A model generated the notes under the pieces. It was not told the origin of the DNA. It did no database searches and saw only the letters and a program-made list of their open reading frames with translations. The translations under genes and the position numbers were made by a program. 64,000 bases of DNA from positions 1-64,000 of the forward strand of contig ONDP01000006.1 of assembly GCA_900316645.1 (NCBI GenBank). Reading direction: 5' to 3'. The stretch comes from an uncultured Prevotellaceae bacterium. GTDB taxonomy: Bacteria > Bacteroidota > Bacteroidia > Bacteroidales > Bacteroidaceae. Of the stretch, positions 50,773 through 60,265 are shown in pieces; position 1 is the first letter of the stretch; the number at the start of each line of letters is the position of its first letter.

Positions 50773-52746
50773 TTAAGCATCAATGTTGGCATAGGTGGCG
50801 TTCTTCTCTATGAACTCACGACGGGGTTCTACGTCGTCGCCCATCAACATAGAGAAGATTTCGTCAGCCTCTGCAGCATTCTCGATAGTCACCTGCTTCA
50901 AGAGACGGTTCTGAGGATCCATTGTCGTCTCCCACAACTGGTCGGGGTTCATCTCACCAAGACCTTTGTAGCGCTGGGTGTGGAATCCCGAAGCATTCTC
51001 GTCGCCAGCCACATACTTGTCGATGAAGGCCTGACGCTGCTGATCAGTGTAACAGTATTCGCTCACCTTCTTAAAGGTACACTTGTAAAGCGGTGGTGTA
51101 GCGATATAGAGATGACCTTCCTGAATGACCTTCGGCATGAAGCGATAGAACAGGGTCATGATGAGCGTGTCGATGTGAGAACCATCGACGTCGGCATCGG
51201 TCATGATGATAATCTTATCGTAACGCAGCTTATCGACATTGGCCTCCTTCGAATCTTCACCATCCACGCCAAAGCGGACACCGATACTCTGAATGATGTT
51301 CATGACTGACTCTGACTCGAAGACACGATGCCACTGCACTTTCTCAACGTTCAGAATCTTACCACGCAGAGGAAGAATGGCCTGTGTCTCGCGATCACGA
51401 CCAGCCTTTGCCGATCCACCTGCAGAGTCACCCTCGACGAGGAATATCTCACATTCTTTCGGGTCTTTCTTTGAACAGTCGGCCAACTTACCTGGCAGAC
51501 CGCCACCAGTCATCGGGCTCTTGCGCTGTACACTCTCACGTGCCTTACGGGCTGCAATACGGGCTGTAGCGGCAAGGATAACCTTTTCGCAAATGGTGTG
51601 AGCCTCTTTCGGATGCTCCTCCAGATAGTTGGTCATTGCTTCACCGACAGCCTTCTGAACAGCACCGTTCACCTCGCTGTTGCCCAGCTTGGTCTTCGTC
51701 TGACCCTCGAACTGGGGCTCGGCAACCTTTACAGAGATAATGGCTGTCAGACCCTCGCGGAAGTCATCCTGAGCCACCTCAATCTTTGCCTTTTCTATCT
51801 GCTTGCGCAACTGGTCGTCCTCGTCGGCATATTTCTTCAGTGCACGAGCCAGGGCAATGCGGAAACCGGTAAGGTGGGTACCACCCTCGATGGTGTTGAT
51901 ATTGTTTACGTAAGAATGGATATTCTCAGAATAGTCGCTGTTATAAAGCAGAGCTACCTCGATGGGCACACCATCCTTCTCCGTCTTCAGACAGATAGGA
52001 TCGCCAATGATAGAGGTGCGGTGACGATCGACATAGCGCACGAACTCCTTCAGACCTTCCTTAGCATGGAACACCTCGGGTTCACGCAGTTTGCCATCCT
52101 CGTCGGGACGCAGGTCGGTCAGCGTGATGGTGATACCTGCATTCAGGTAAGCCAACTCACGCATACGGCGGGCAATGATGTCGTACTTATACTCGGTAGT
52201 GGTGAAGATGGTACCGTCGGGCCAGAACTGCTGACGGGTACCGGTCTTGTCGGTGTCACCTACAATCTTAACATCGTAGAGGGGCTTACCCTTCTCGTAT
52301 TCCTGCTGGTAGATATGACCGTTACGGAACACTTGCGACATCATGTGGGTTGACAAGGCGTTCACACAACTGACACCTACACCGTGGAGACCACCGGAAA
52401 CCTTGTAGGAGCCCTTGTCGAACTTACCACCAGCATGAAGCACCGTCATAACCACTTCGAGGGCCGACTTGTGCATCTTCTCGTGTTCGTCAACAGGGAT
52501 ACCACGTCCGTTGTCCTGTACGGTGATACTGTTGTCTTCGTTGATTGTTACTTCAATATGCGTGCAATAGCCTGCCATTGCCTCGTCGATAGAGTTATCA
52601 ACTGTTTCGTTGACCAAGTGGTGTAAACCCTTCTCACTAATGTCACCGATGTACATCGCAGGGCGCTTGCGCACAGCTTCTAATCCTTCGAGTACCTGAA
52701 TATTACTCGCGGAATAATTGTTTTCTTTGTTAAGTTCTTCTGCCAT
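50773..52746 (-). CDS. gyrB: DNA gyrase subunit B
   Basis: 657 residues. GHKL ATPase (LHHLVNETVDNSIDEAMAGY, DNGRGIPV, GGLHGVGVSCVNALS), transducer, and TOPRIM with EGDSAGGSAKAGRDRETQAILPLRGKILNVEK and TDADVDGSHID; the C-terminal YKGLGEMNPDQLWETTMDP completes it. Introduces negative supercoils with GyrA. ParE is the alternative, but length and GLGEMNPxQLWETT fit GyrB. Promoter -7 box at 52773-52780. Confidence 0.93.
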   Translation of the reverse strand: MAEELNKENNYSASNIQVLEGLEAVRKRPAMYIGDISEKGLHHLVNETVDNSIDEAMAGYCTHIEVTINEDNSITVQDNGRGIPVDEHEKMHKSALEVVMTVLHAGGKFDKGSYKVSGGLHGVGVSCVNALSTHMMSQVFRNGHIYQQEYEKGKPLYDVKIVGDTDKTGTRQQFWPDGTIFTTTEYKYDIIARRMRELAYLNAGITITLTDLRPDEDGKLREPEVFHAKEGLKEFVRYVDRHRTSIIGDPICLKTEKDGVPIEVALLYNSDYSENIHSYVNNINTIEGGTHLTGFRIALARALKKYADEDDQLRKQIEKAKIEVAQDDFREGLTAIISVKVAEPQFEGQTKTKLGNSEVNGAVQKAVGEAMTNYLEEHPKEAHTICEKVILAATARIAARKARESVQRKSPMTGGGLPGKLADCSKKDPKECEIFLVEGDSAGGSAKAGRDRETQAILPLRGKILNVEKVQWHRVFESESVMNIIQSIGVRFGVDGEDSKEANVDKLRYDKIIIMTDADVDGSHIDTLIMTLFYRFMPKVIQEGHLYIATPPLYKCTFKKVSEYCYTDQQRQAFIDKYVAGDENASGFHTQRYKGLGEMNPDQLWETTMDPQNRLLKQVTIENAAEADEIFSMLMGDDVEPRREFIEKNATYANIDA

Positions 52747-52772
52747 TTCTAAAAATAGTCCTTATTAGGTTG

Positions 52773-52780
52773 CAAAGGTA
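52773..52780 (-). promoter_or_regulatory. gyrB promoter -7 box
   Basis: Minus-strand TACCTTTG, 27 bp before the gyrB start. Confidence 0.75.
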
Positions 52781-52879
52781 CAAAAAAAACATGATTTAAA
52801 CGAAGGAAAAGTGTATAAAAATATTAAAGGTTGCATTCCTTTCGAAATACAACCTTTATATGCTTGGCTAATATTGAAA

Positions 52880-53134
52880 TTATGCAAGCGAATTGATGTG
52901 AGCAGCAAGACTTGACTTGATGTTAGCAGCCTTGTTCTTGTGGATAATGTTGGTCTTAGCCAACTTGTCCAACATCTTCTGCACGCTGGGGTACAACTTA
53001 GCAGCCTCTTCCTTGTTGGTCATGGCGCGCAGCTTACGAACAGCGTTACGCATTGTCTTGGCATAATAGTGATTATGCTCTGCTCTTGCTTTTTCCTGAC
53101 GAATTCTCTTCAGGGATGACTTGTGATTTGCCAT
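52880..53134 (-). CDS. rpsT: 30S ribosomal protein S20
   Basis: 84 residues, very basic helical protein [28 protein letters not shown]..., standard length. Binds 16S rRNA at the body of the small subunit. The 139 bp between it and the tRNA contain a GC-rich hairpin (GGCGG...CCGCC around 53200-53225) that may be the leader or the tRNA terminator. Confidence 0.97.
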   Translation of the reverse strand: MANHKSSLKRIRQEKARAEHNHYYAKTMRNAVRKLRAMTNKEEAAKLYPSVQKMLDKLAKTNIIHKNKAANIKSSLAAHINSLA

Positions 53135-53273
53135 TTTTTTCTAATTTTTTATTGTTAATATTAAAGCTTATGGGTCTTACGTCTCATATAAGGACTGCCC
53201 TGGGCGGGTTGTTACACCCTCCGCCACCGTTCCCCGGAAGTAGCACTTGGCTGTGCAGATGACGGATTTAAAC

Positions 53274-53348
53274 TGGTAGTCCCTAGGAGAGTCGAACTCC
53301 TCTTTAGAGAATGAAAATCTCTCGTCCTAACCGATAGACGAAGGGACC
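53274..53348 (-). tRNA. tRNA-Glu (anticodon TTC)
   Basis: 75 nt including the encoded CCA end. Acceptor stem GGTCCCT/AGGGACT, D-arm with GGTTAGGAC, anticodon stem AGAGA/TCTCT with loop TTTTCAT (anticodon TTC), T-arm GGTTCGA-like (GAGTTCGACTC), discriminator A. A promoter -7 box lies 22 bp upstream. Confidence 0.95.
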
Positions 53349-53369
53349 AGTGTCTCTTTTTTGCGGGTG

Positions 53370-53377
53370 CAAAGGTA
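53370..53377 (-). promoter_or_regulatory. tRNA-Glu promoter -7 box
   Basis: Minus-strand TACCTTTG upstream of the tRNA; also upstream of rpsT, which might be co-transcribed. Confidence 0.7.
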
Positions 53378-53454
53378 CTTGTTTTTTTCTATCTGACAAA
53401 ATTTTCTTGAGGAAAAATGATGTTTTTCAATGATTTTTATGTAATTTCGCCCTC

Positions 53455-54174
53455 ATGTTAGAGAAATCAGAGGCAATTGTGCTCCATACCATCAAGTATG
53501 GCGAGTCCAAAATCATCGTGGATATGTTCACGAAGAGATGGGGTCGGCTGTCGTTTATCATTCCGGTGCCAAAAACGAGTAAGTCGCGCATCAAAAAGCA
53601 ATATTTCCAACCGATGTCGTTGTTGGAGATAGAATGTGAGGTGCGCCCAAGGGTGACGTTGCAAAAACTGTCGGATGCGCGTTTGCTGATGCCTTTTGTT
53701 TCTATCTCGTTGTCGCCAGAGAAACTGGCTATCAATATGTTCGTTGCTGAGTTTCTTTACTATGGTCTGCGTTCGGAACAGCATAACGAGTTGCTGTTTG
53801 ATTACATCTCCGGAGCGGTTCAGTGGTTGGATGCTGCCACAGACGGTTTTGCCAACTTCCACCTCACCTTTCTGATGCATCTGTCACGCTTTCTGGGGTT
53901 CTATCCCAACCTTGAAGAAGGTGATGCCTATTTCGATTTGCGCGAAGGGCGGTTCTGTGCTAATGCACCTACCCATCGTGACTTCCTAATGCCGGAAGAT
54001 GCGCAGCTGATTCGTCTGATGATGCGCATGGACTTTCCCACCATGCATCTGTTCCGATTGTCGCGACAGGACAGGAATCGCATTATGGATGTGCTCTTAC
54101 ATTATTATAAATTACATCTGCCAGACTTCCCTGAGATGAAAAGTCTGGCAGTGCTACAGCAATTGTGGACTTAA
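53455..54174 (+). CDS. recO: DNA repair protein RecO
   Basis: 239 residues. N-terminal OB fold (KSEAIVLHTIKYGESKIIVDMFTKRWGRLSFIIP, residues 3-36) followed by a helical domain (NMFVAEFLYYGLRSEQHN, FHLTFLMHLSRFLGFYPN). The C-terminal zinc cysteines of E. coli-type relatives are absent, as often in Bacteroidetes. Loads RecA with RecR. Ends 3 bp from the convergent ftsZ. Confidence 0.92.
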   Translation: MLEKSEAIVLHTIKYGESKIIVDMFTKRWGRLSFIIPVPKTSKSRIKKQYFQPMSLLEIECEVRPRVTLQKLSDARLLMPFVSISLSPEKLAINMFVAEFLYYGLRSEQHNELLFDYISGAVQWLDAATDGFANFHLTFLMHLSRFLGFYPNLEEGDAYFDLREGRFCANAPTHRDFLMPEDAQLIRLMMRMDFPTMHLFRLSRQDRNRIMDVLLHYYKLHLPDFPEMKSLAVLQQLWT

Positions 54175-54177
54175 CTG

Positions 54178-55491
54178 CTATGAGAATACGATAGTGCCCT
54201 GAATGGGTTCCTGCGGAGCCTCGTTCTGCTGCTGGGGGCTATCGCCGTTAGCTTGGCTATAGATGCTGTCGAGTATCTCGCGCGTACGTTTATAAGTAGG
54301 TGTCTGCTCAACAGCTGAGATAACATCGTCATTATCCAGTTCGTCGGGACGGAACAGATAGATGTGCGGACGACGCTTATAACGCTTGGTCGAGCCCTCT
54401 GAACCATAGTAGCGGTTGCGGCGATCCTGCTTTTCAGCTTCGCGCTCCTGCTGTTCTGCCAGACGGGTAGCTTCCTCCTGGGTGTGACGCTTCAGATGTC
54501 CGTTCATACCATCGACATTCTCGATACCGAAACCTGTTGCCAGGATGGTCACCTTTACCTTCTTGCCCAGTTCCGGATCTGTAGCAAGTCCCCACTTGAT
54601 TTCAAAGTCGCCGAACTTAGCCATGAACTCGTTGACGTCGTTCATTTCTTCCATCATCAGTGAATCCTTGCCGTCCTTGGTTCCTGCGAACGAGATACTT
54701 AACAGGATTTTCTTGGAATTGAAGACGTCATTATCATTGAGCAACGGAGAATTCAGTGCATCGTCGATAGCCTTGCGAACACGTCCTTCACCTTCGCCAT
54801 AACCTGTTGACATAATGGCTACGCCACCATCCTTCAACACAGTCTTTACGTCGTTGAAGTCGAGGTTAATCAGTCCGTGAACGGTAATGATTTCTGCAAT
54901 TGACTTAGCTGCTACAGACAGGGTATCGTCGGCCTTGCCAAAGGCGTCGAGCACCGAGAGTTCCGGGTATATCTCGCGAAGACGCTCGTTGTTGATTACC
55001 AACAAGGCATCGACATGCTTCGACATTTCCTCCACACCGTCAAGAGCCTGGTCAATCTTACGATCGCCCTCAAAACGGAAGGGGATGGTCACAATACCGA
55101 CGGTGAGAATACCCATCTCCTTGGATACGCGTGCAATGACTGGTGCGGCACCTGTTCCTGTACCACCACCCATACCGGCTGTGATAAAGGTCATACGTGT
55201 TCCGTCACTCAGCATATTCTTGATATCCTCGATACTCTCCTCAGCAGCAGCACGAGCCTTTTCGGGCTTGTTACCTGCTCCAAGACCTTCCTTACCCAGC
55301 TGCAGATGAACAGGGACGGGAGAGTCGTTGAGTGCCTGATTGTCTGTATTACAGAGTACGAAGGTAACGTCGTGGATACCTTCACGATACATGTGGTTGA
55401 CGGCATTACCACCTCCGCCACCGACACCAATCACCTTGATGATGCTGTTTTCTTTTTCGGGTGCTCCGAAATCCAGTAATACATTATCCAT
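54178..55491 (-). CDS. ftsZ: Cell-division protein FtsZ
   Basis: 437 residues. Tubulin signature GGGTGTGAAPVIA (about 107), GGGGGNAVNHM at the N-terminus, T7-loop NLDFNDVKTVL. A variable Arg/Glu/Gln-rich linker (about 340-385) leads to the C-terminal tail YLFRPDELDNDDVI...PTYKR, larger than in E. coli. Forms the Z ring. Last gene of the division cluster, 14 bp after ftsA. Confidence 0.97.
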   Translation of the reverse strand: MDNVLLDFGAPEKENSIIKVIGVGGGGGNAVNHMYREGIHDVTFVLCNTDNQALNDSPVPVHLQLGKEGLGAGNKPEKARAAAEESIEDIKNMLSDGTRMTFITAGMGGGTGTGAAPVIARVSKEMGILTVGIVTIPFRFEGDRKIDQALDGVEEMSKHVDALLVINNERLREIYPELSVLDAFGKADDTLSVAAKSIAEIITVHGLINLDFNDVKTVLKDGGVAIMSTGYGEGEGRVRKAIDDALNSPLLNDNDVFNSKKILLSISFAGTKDGKDSLMMEEMNDVNEFMAKFGDFEIKWGLATDPELGKKVKVTILATGFGIENVDGMNGHLKRHTQEEATRLAEQQEREAEKQDRRNRYYGSEGSTKRYKRRPHIYLFRPDELDNDDVISAVEQTPTYKRTREILDSIYSQANGDSPQQQNEAPQEPIQGTIVFS

Positions 55492-55505
55492 ATACTATTC
55501 TTTAT

Positions 55506-56954
55506 TTATTCTTCTTCTTCAACCATTTTCTTACCAAACTCCTTGAGTCCCTTGAAGGCTTTGTTCCAGAAGCTGTTCTCTTTCCTGATACGAGCCTCCT
55601 CACGGGCTTTCTCCTCAGCCTCTTCGCGAGCAATACGCTCTTCTTCCTCACGTTTCAGACGTGCCTCCTCTTCAGCACGGCGAATCTCCTCCTGTGTGCG
55701 GACGACGCCCGAAGGAGTCTCTGCCGCCTGACGGGCTTTGCGCTGGTCAAGCGGATTAACAGGCTGTGTCTGCTTAACAGTAAAGAGGTCTTGGTTGGGA
55801 TCAATCTCCTGTCCGGCACAATTGATGTCGCCTTTGGCAAGGAGTCCCAGCACCGTGTTCATCCTACCGTCTTTCGCAGTGATTTCGGGAAGATTGGAAA
55901 CGATGGAGAGGGTGACGGTCTTAGCCGTACGAATCTTGTCGATATGTGTATATGCGGAGAAGGCCTTCTCGATATTCTGCATATTCGAGCCGCCACCAGT
56001 CAGGATGATACCACCCAACAGTTTGTCGCAAAGTTCTTCCGGGACCTGGCACCAAACGTTGGCAATAATTTCCTCCAGACGACCTTCTACTATCTCAACG
56101 AACTTACGACTTTCAACCTGACGGTCCTGATCGATAGAGTACTTCAGAGTATTGTCAATCTCGCTGTTGTCGGTGAGTGCACTGGCATATTTCAGTTTCA
56201 TCTTCTCGGCATCATGCTCTTCCATCTGGAGGGATGCAATATCCTTTGTGATATTATTCCCACCTAAGGGAATAACTGCCAGGTGGCGAAGTACATTTTT
56301 CGAATAGACGCTGACCGTTGTCGTGTCTGCACCTAAGTCAACCAAGGCACAACCGGAACGCTTCTCTGTCTCAGTGAGTACGCTATCGGCAAGTGCCAAT
56401 GGAGCCAGATACATTTCTGCCACATTGATATTGGCAGCCTCGAAACAGAGGTTGAGGTTCTTATAGAATGCCTTGCGCTGCAAGATGTTGAGGAAATTGC
56501 CTTCGATATGATTGCACTGAATACCGACAGGATCGAGTTGGAACTGAGAGTCAACCTTATACTCCTGAACAGCAGCATCCAAGATTTCCTGGTCAGGGTA
56601 TTTCATGTTACGGTTGGCATCCATCAACTCGATAACCATATCCTGAGTTACAACAGTGTCAGCAGGCAGTTCCTTGGAGATAACATTGCGAATAGAGCGA
56701 ATCGACTGACCCCCTACTCCGACATATACTTGAGTAATGGTTGTCTTGAGCTGTTTTTCCAGTTTGCTGACAATAGTTGCCAGACACTGAGCGGTCTTGT
56801 CGATATTATACACATAACCCTTGCGGATGAAAGAGGAAGACTCTTCCTTCACTACGGCTAACACCTGAATGCTGCCGTCAAGGTTCTTCTTTCCTGCGAT
56901 ACCGGTCATCTTGGATGAACCCAGTTCGATAGCAACGATAAATTCTTTTGGCAT
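55506..56954 (-). CDS. ftsA: Cell-division protein FtsA
   Basis: 482 residues from ATG 56954 (PKEFIVAIELGSSKMTGIAGKK); the longer frame would run into ftsQ. Actin-like core with LVDLGADTTTVSVYSKN (phosphate 2) and ILTGGGSNMQNIEKAF (adenosine). After it comes a long charged helix (about 400-460; EEIRRAEEEARLKREEEER) not seen in E. coli, then an amphipathic membrane anchor (FWNKAFKGLKEFGKKM). Tethers FtsZ to the membrane. Confidence 0.95.
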   Translation of the reverse strand: MPKEFIVAIELGSSKMTGIAGKKNLDGSIQVLAVVKEESSSFIRKGYVYNIDKTAQCLATIVSKLEKQLKTTITQVYVGVGGQSIRSIRNVISKELPADTVVTQDMVIELMDANRNMKYPDQEILDAAVQEYKVDSQFQLDPVGIQCNHIEGNFLNILQRKAFYKNLNLCFEAANINVAEMYLAPLALADSVLTETEKRSGCALVDLGADTTTVSVYSKNVLRHLAVIPLGGNNITKDIASLQMEEHDAEKMKLKYASALTDNSEIDNTLKYSIDQDRQVESRKFVEIVEGRLEEIIANVWCQVPEELCDKLLGGIILTGGGSNMQNIEKAFSAYTHIDKIRTAKTVTLSIVSNLPEITAKDGRMNTVLGLLAKGDINCAGQEIDPNQDLFTVKQTQPVNPLDQRKARQAAETPSGVVRTQEEIRRAEEEARLKREEEERIAREEAEEKAREEARIRKENSFWNKAFKGLKEFGKKMVEEEE

Positions 56955-56961
56955 CTTAGTT

Positions 56962-57726
56962 CTATATATTTTTATTTCCCTTTTTTCTCTTTTTGCAAAT
57001 AATCTGGTTGTCAAACTCCAGATTGATATAACTGTATTTGTTCCATCCTGCCTCGCTGAGACCATAACGGTAGAATTTCTCCAGACGGTCGAGCTTCTGC
57101 TGGATATCATCGGGACTGCCCAGATAGACAATATGGTCGCCTATACGCGGAACCATCTCCACTGTGCCGTCGTCGAGGATGTTGAGTTGCTCAATCTGAC
57201 TGTGCCAGAGGGGGCTTTGGACAATGAAATTCCCCAAGCGTGACAGTTTCTTCTTGGCATAACTCCGACTGATATTCCCTGTGGCAATGACCAAATCACT
57301 GACATACCGCGTATTAGGCATCATTTCACCATGGGCATCTACATAATAGTCGTCACCGTTCTGTGCCTTGACTCTGACAACGGGAAGGCGCTGTGTGAGT
57401 TCGATTTTTATCTGTCCCCCTTGTGCCTTGTAGCATTCTGCCGACTCTACAAACGGGTTCTGGCAGATAGCCTCCTCTATCTTGCGAACCTCAATCTGCT
57501 TCATGGGCTGGCCTTGCGGATAGATTTTCGACTGCTTGAGCTGGTCTTGAATCTCGCTTGTCCCCAGGAATCCGTCAACTTTACCATCTTTGATGTTGAT
57601 CTCAACCTTGGTACACACTGCCTGCTGGTCGTCAGGCTTGTTAAAAGCGGTGACGGCAAAAAACAGATAGCATGCCAAAGCGATGTCTGCTACGATGATT
57701 GCTGATTTCTTCCAGTTATATGTCAT
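56962..57726 (-). CDS. ftsQ: Cell-division protein FtsQ
   Basis: 254 residues: short cytoplasmic N-terminus, one TM segment (about 8-27), POTRA-like region (CTKVEINIKDGKVDGFLGTSEI...) and the periplasmic beta domain (GDDYYVDAHGEMMPNTRYVSDLVIATG). Assembles with FtsL/FtsB at the division site. Start overlaps murC stop by 4 bp. Confidence 0.92.
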   Translation of the reverse strand: MTYNWKKSAIIVADIALACYLFFAVTAFNKPDDQQAVCTKVEINIKDGKVDGFLGTSEIQDQLKQSKIYPQGQPMKQIEVRKIEEAICQNPFVESAECYKAQGGQIKIELTQRLPVVRVKAQNGDDYYVDAHGEMMPNTRYVSDLVIATGNISRSYAKKKLSRLGNFIVQSPLWHSQIEQLNILDDGTVEMVPRIGDHIVYLGSPDDIQQKLDRLEKFYRYGLSEAGWNKYSYINLEFDNQIICKKRKKGNKNI

Positions 57727-59099
57727 TGTTTGTCTTCTAATATTTTTGTAATCTGTGGCACTTGATTGTCGAGATCGCCTGCTCCGAGAACTATCAGCAC
57801 GTCGAAGTCACGACGCTTCACAAGGTCGAGTACATCGTCCTTACGAATGATTTGCTTCTCAATGCCTGGACGCAGATTGTCGTAGATCAGTGCAGAGGTG
57901 ACGCCTTCAATAGGCAGTTCACGTGCAGGATAGATCTCGGTGAGAATGACCTCGTCAAGCTGACTCAATGCATCGGCAAAGTCCTTGTAGAAATCGCGAG
58001 TACGTGTGTAAAGATGAGGTTGGAAAATAGCCGTAATCTTCCTGTTTCGATATAGCTCGCGAATGCTCTTGGCACTCTGATAGATTTCCTTGGGGTGGTG
58101 TGCATAGTCACTGAGGAACACCAACTTGTCGGTCTTAATCTTAAAGTCGAATCGGCGATCAACACCCTTGAACGTCTTCATACCATTGCGCAGTTCGTCA
58201 GCTGTACAGCCAGCCAGTTGTGCCATAGCCATTGCTGCAATACCATTCTCAATATTGATAGGTATTGGCTGACCGAGCTGGATGCCCTTAACGTTCTCTA
58301 TAGGCGACACGAAATCGAAAGTAATCTCGCCGTTCTCTATCACGATATTCTCTGCGTGGAAGTCGCCTTCCTGTAGGGCATAGTCATATCGGCGCACATT
58401 GTCCTGGAGATGTTCTTTCATTTCCAGTTCTTTGTGAATAATCAATGCGCCTTCAGGTTGTATGAGTTCCGAGTAATGACGGAAACTATCAAGATAGGCC
58501 TCTTTCGTACCGTAGATATCCAAGTGGTCGGGGTCGGTTGACGTAATGACTGACATCCAAGGGCGTAGCCAGTGGAAGGAGCGGTCGAATTCGTCTGCCT
58601 CAATGACTACATAATCGGAATCAGACAAGATATAGTTGGTACCATAGTTCTTAGAGATTCCTCCCAAGAAAGCATTACAGTCCAGATGACTCTGGTGCAT
58701 GATATGTGCACACATGGTAGAGGTTGTCGTCTTTCCATGGGTTCCTGCCACACAAAGTCCCTTATGCTCACGGGTCAGAGTGCCTAACACTTGAGCACGC
58801 TTTTGTATTTCGAAACCATGCTGTCTGAAGAACTGCAGTTCCTGGTGCTCGGCAGGAATCGCCGGAGTGTAGATAATCAGACAAGACTCAGGCTGCTTGC
58901 AGGCAGCAGGAATCGCGTCGACGTTTTCTTCATAATGAATCAGCATGCCTTCTTTCTCCAACTGACGTGTAAGGTCGCTGGGGGTCTTGTCATAGCCGGC
59001 AACCACCAGTCCGCGACTGATGAAGTAACGGGCAATGGCACTCATACCAATGCCACCGGCTCCGACGAAATAGACAGCTTTTATATCTTTAATTTCCAT
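57723..59099 (-). CDS. murC: UDP-N-acetylmuramate-L-alanine ligase
   Basis: 458 residues. GAGGIGMSAIARYFISRG (UDP site), AGTHGKTTTSTMCAH (about 118, ATP P-loop), and YAHHPKEI (about 343). Adds L-Ala to UDP-MurNAc. Its start overlaps murG by 11 bp. Confidence 0.97.
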   Translation of the reverse strand: MEIKDIKAVYFVGAGGIGMSAIARYFISRGLVVAGYDKTPSDLTRQLEKEGMLIHYEENVDAIPAACKQPESCLIIYTPAIPAEHQELQFFRQHGFEIQKRAQVLGTLTREHKGLCVAGTHGKTTTSTMCAHIMHQSHLDCNAFLGGISKNYGTNYILSDSDYVVIEADEFDRSFHWLRPWMSVITSTDPDHLDIYGTKEAYLDSFRHYSELIQPEGALIIHKELEMKEHLQDNVRRYDYALQEGDFHAENIVIENGEITFDFVSPIENVKGIQLGQPIPINIENGIAAMAMAQLAGCTADELRNGMKTFKGVDRRFDFKIKTDKLVFLSDYAHHPKEIYQSAKSIRELYRNRKITAIFQPHLYTRTRDFYKDFADALSQLDEVILTEIYPARELPIEGVTSALIYDNLRPGIEKQIIRKDDVLDLVKRRDFDVLIVLGAGDLDNQVPQITKILEDKQ

Positions 59100-60207
59100 T
59101 GTTTGCTAATTTAATGACCTCTTTGGCTATGATTTCAGCTGAGTCTGGCAAAGCCAGTTTCAGGATATTCTGTTTGAGAGACTCCAGTTTCTGCTCGTCA
59201 TTGACAGTCTCGATGGCCAACGGAAGAAGTTGGTCGGGAGCCTCGCTGTCCCTGACATAAAGGGCAGCATCAACATTGACGAGTGCCATAGCATTTTTAG
59301 TCTGATGGTCTTCTGCTACATTAGGACTTGGCACCAGAATGACTGGTTTGCCGATGAGACAGAATTCCGAGATACTGCTGGCTCCTGCGCGACTGATAAC
59401 CAAATCTGCTGCCCTATAAGCGGCGCCCATATCGCTGATGAAATCAGTAACGATGAGGTTTGACATTTTAGAATCAAGATCGGCCAGCTGTGCTTTGATG
59501 TCGCCAAAATAGTATTTACCTGTCTGCCAGATAAACTGCACATTACTGCTATGGACTAAATCCAGATGCTGGATGACACTCTCGTTGATGGTTCTGGCGC
59601 CCAGACTGCCACCTACCAACAGGATAGTCTTCTTGTTGGGGTCGAGACCGAAGGAACGAAGAGCGTCTTCACGAGAGATGGTGGCATCTATCAGAGACTG
59701 TCTGACGGGATTACCTGTCTTGATAATTCTGTCGGCAGGGAAGAAACGTTCCATACCATCATAGGCAACACATATTTTTGCTGCTTTCTTGGCTAACAGT
59801 TTGTTGGTGACCCCAGCATAGGAGTTCTGTTCTTGAATCAGACAAGGAATGCCCATGGATGCAGCCTTATTCAAAGTAGGACCACTGGCATAACCGCCTA
59901 CGCCAACAGCAACCTGTGGCTTGAAATCCTTAATGATTTTCTTAGCCATCCGCTGACTCTTCCATATCTTAAAGAGCACTTTGACGTTCTTGAGTAAGTG
60001 CTTACGGTCAAAACCACAAATTGGCAGTCCTTTAATCTCATACCCAGCAGCAGGAACACGTTGCATTTCCATGCGACCTAACGCACCGACAAACAGGATT
60101 TTAGCCTCAGGGCATAAAGCCTTGACGGCATTGGCTATAGATATGGCGGGAAAGATGTGCCCACCCGTTCCACCTCCACTGATAATAACTCTCAATTCGT
60201 TGTTCAT
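59089..60207 (-). CDS. murG: UDP-GlcNAc lipid I transferase
   Basis: 372 residues. GGGTGGHIFPAISIA (residues 11-25) and the second G-loop VGGSLGARTINES, with VISRAGASSISEF for UDP-GlcNAc. Converts lipid I to lipid II at the inner membrane. The 58-bp gap to ftsW is the largest in the cluster. Confidence 0.97.
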   Translation of the reverse strand: MNNELRVIISGGGTGGHIFPAISIANAVKALCPEAKILFVGALGRMEMQRVPAAGYEIKGLPICGFDRKHLLKNVKVLFKIWKSQRMAKKIIKDFKPQVAVGVGGYASGPTLNKAASMGIPCLIQEQNSYAGVTNKLLAKKAAKICVAYDGMERFFPADRIIKTGNPVRQSLIDATISREDALRSFGLDPNKKTILLVGGSLGARTINESVIQHLDLVHSSNVQFIWQTGKYYFGDIKAQLADLDSKMSNLIVTDFISDMGAAYRAADLVISRAGASSISEFCLIGKPVILVPSPNVAEDHQTKNAMALVNVDAALYVRDSEAPDQLLPLAIETVNDEQKLESLKQNILKLALPDSAEIIAKEVIKLANNGN

Positions 60208-60265
60208 ATACCTTATTTATATAGCAGTGTGCAAAAGTACAAATTAAATTTCTTATTTTCGAAAG

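Noticed and set aside
53160-53270. Second tRNA next to tRNA-Glu
   Set aside because: Only a GC-rich hairpin is seen; no complete cloverleaf or anticodon arm.
56955-57131. Longer N-terminus for FtsA
   Set aside because: It lies inside ftsQ; FtsA homologues start at the PKEFIVAIELG region.
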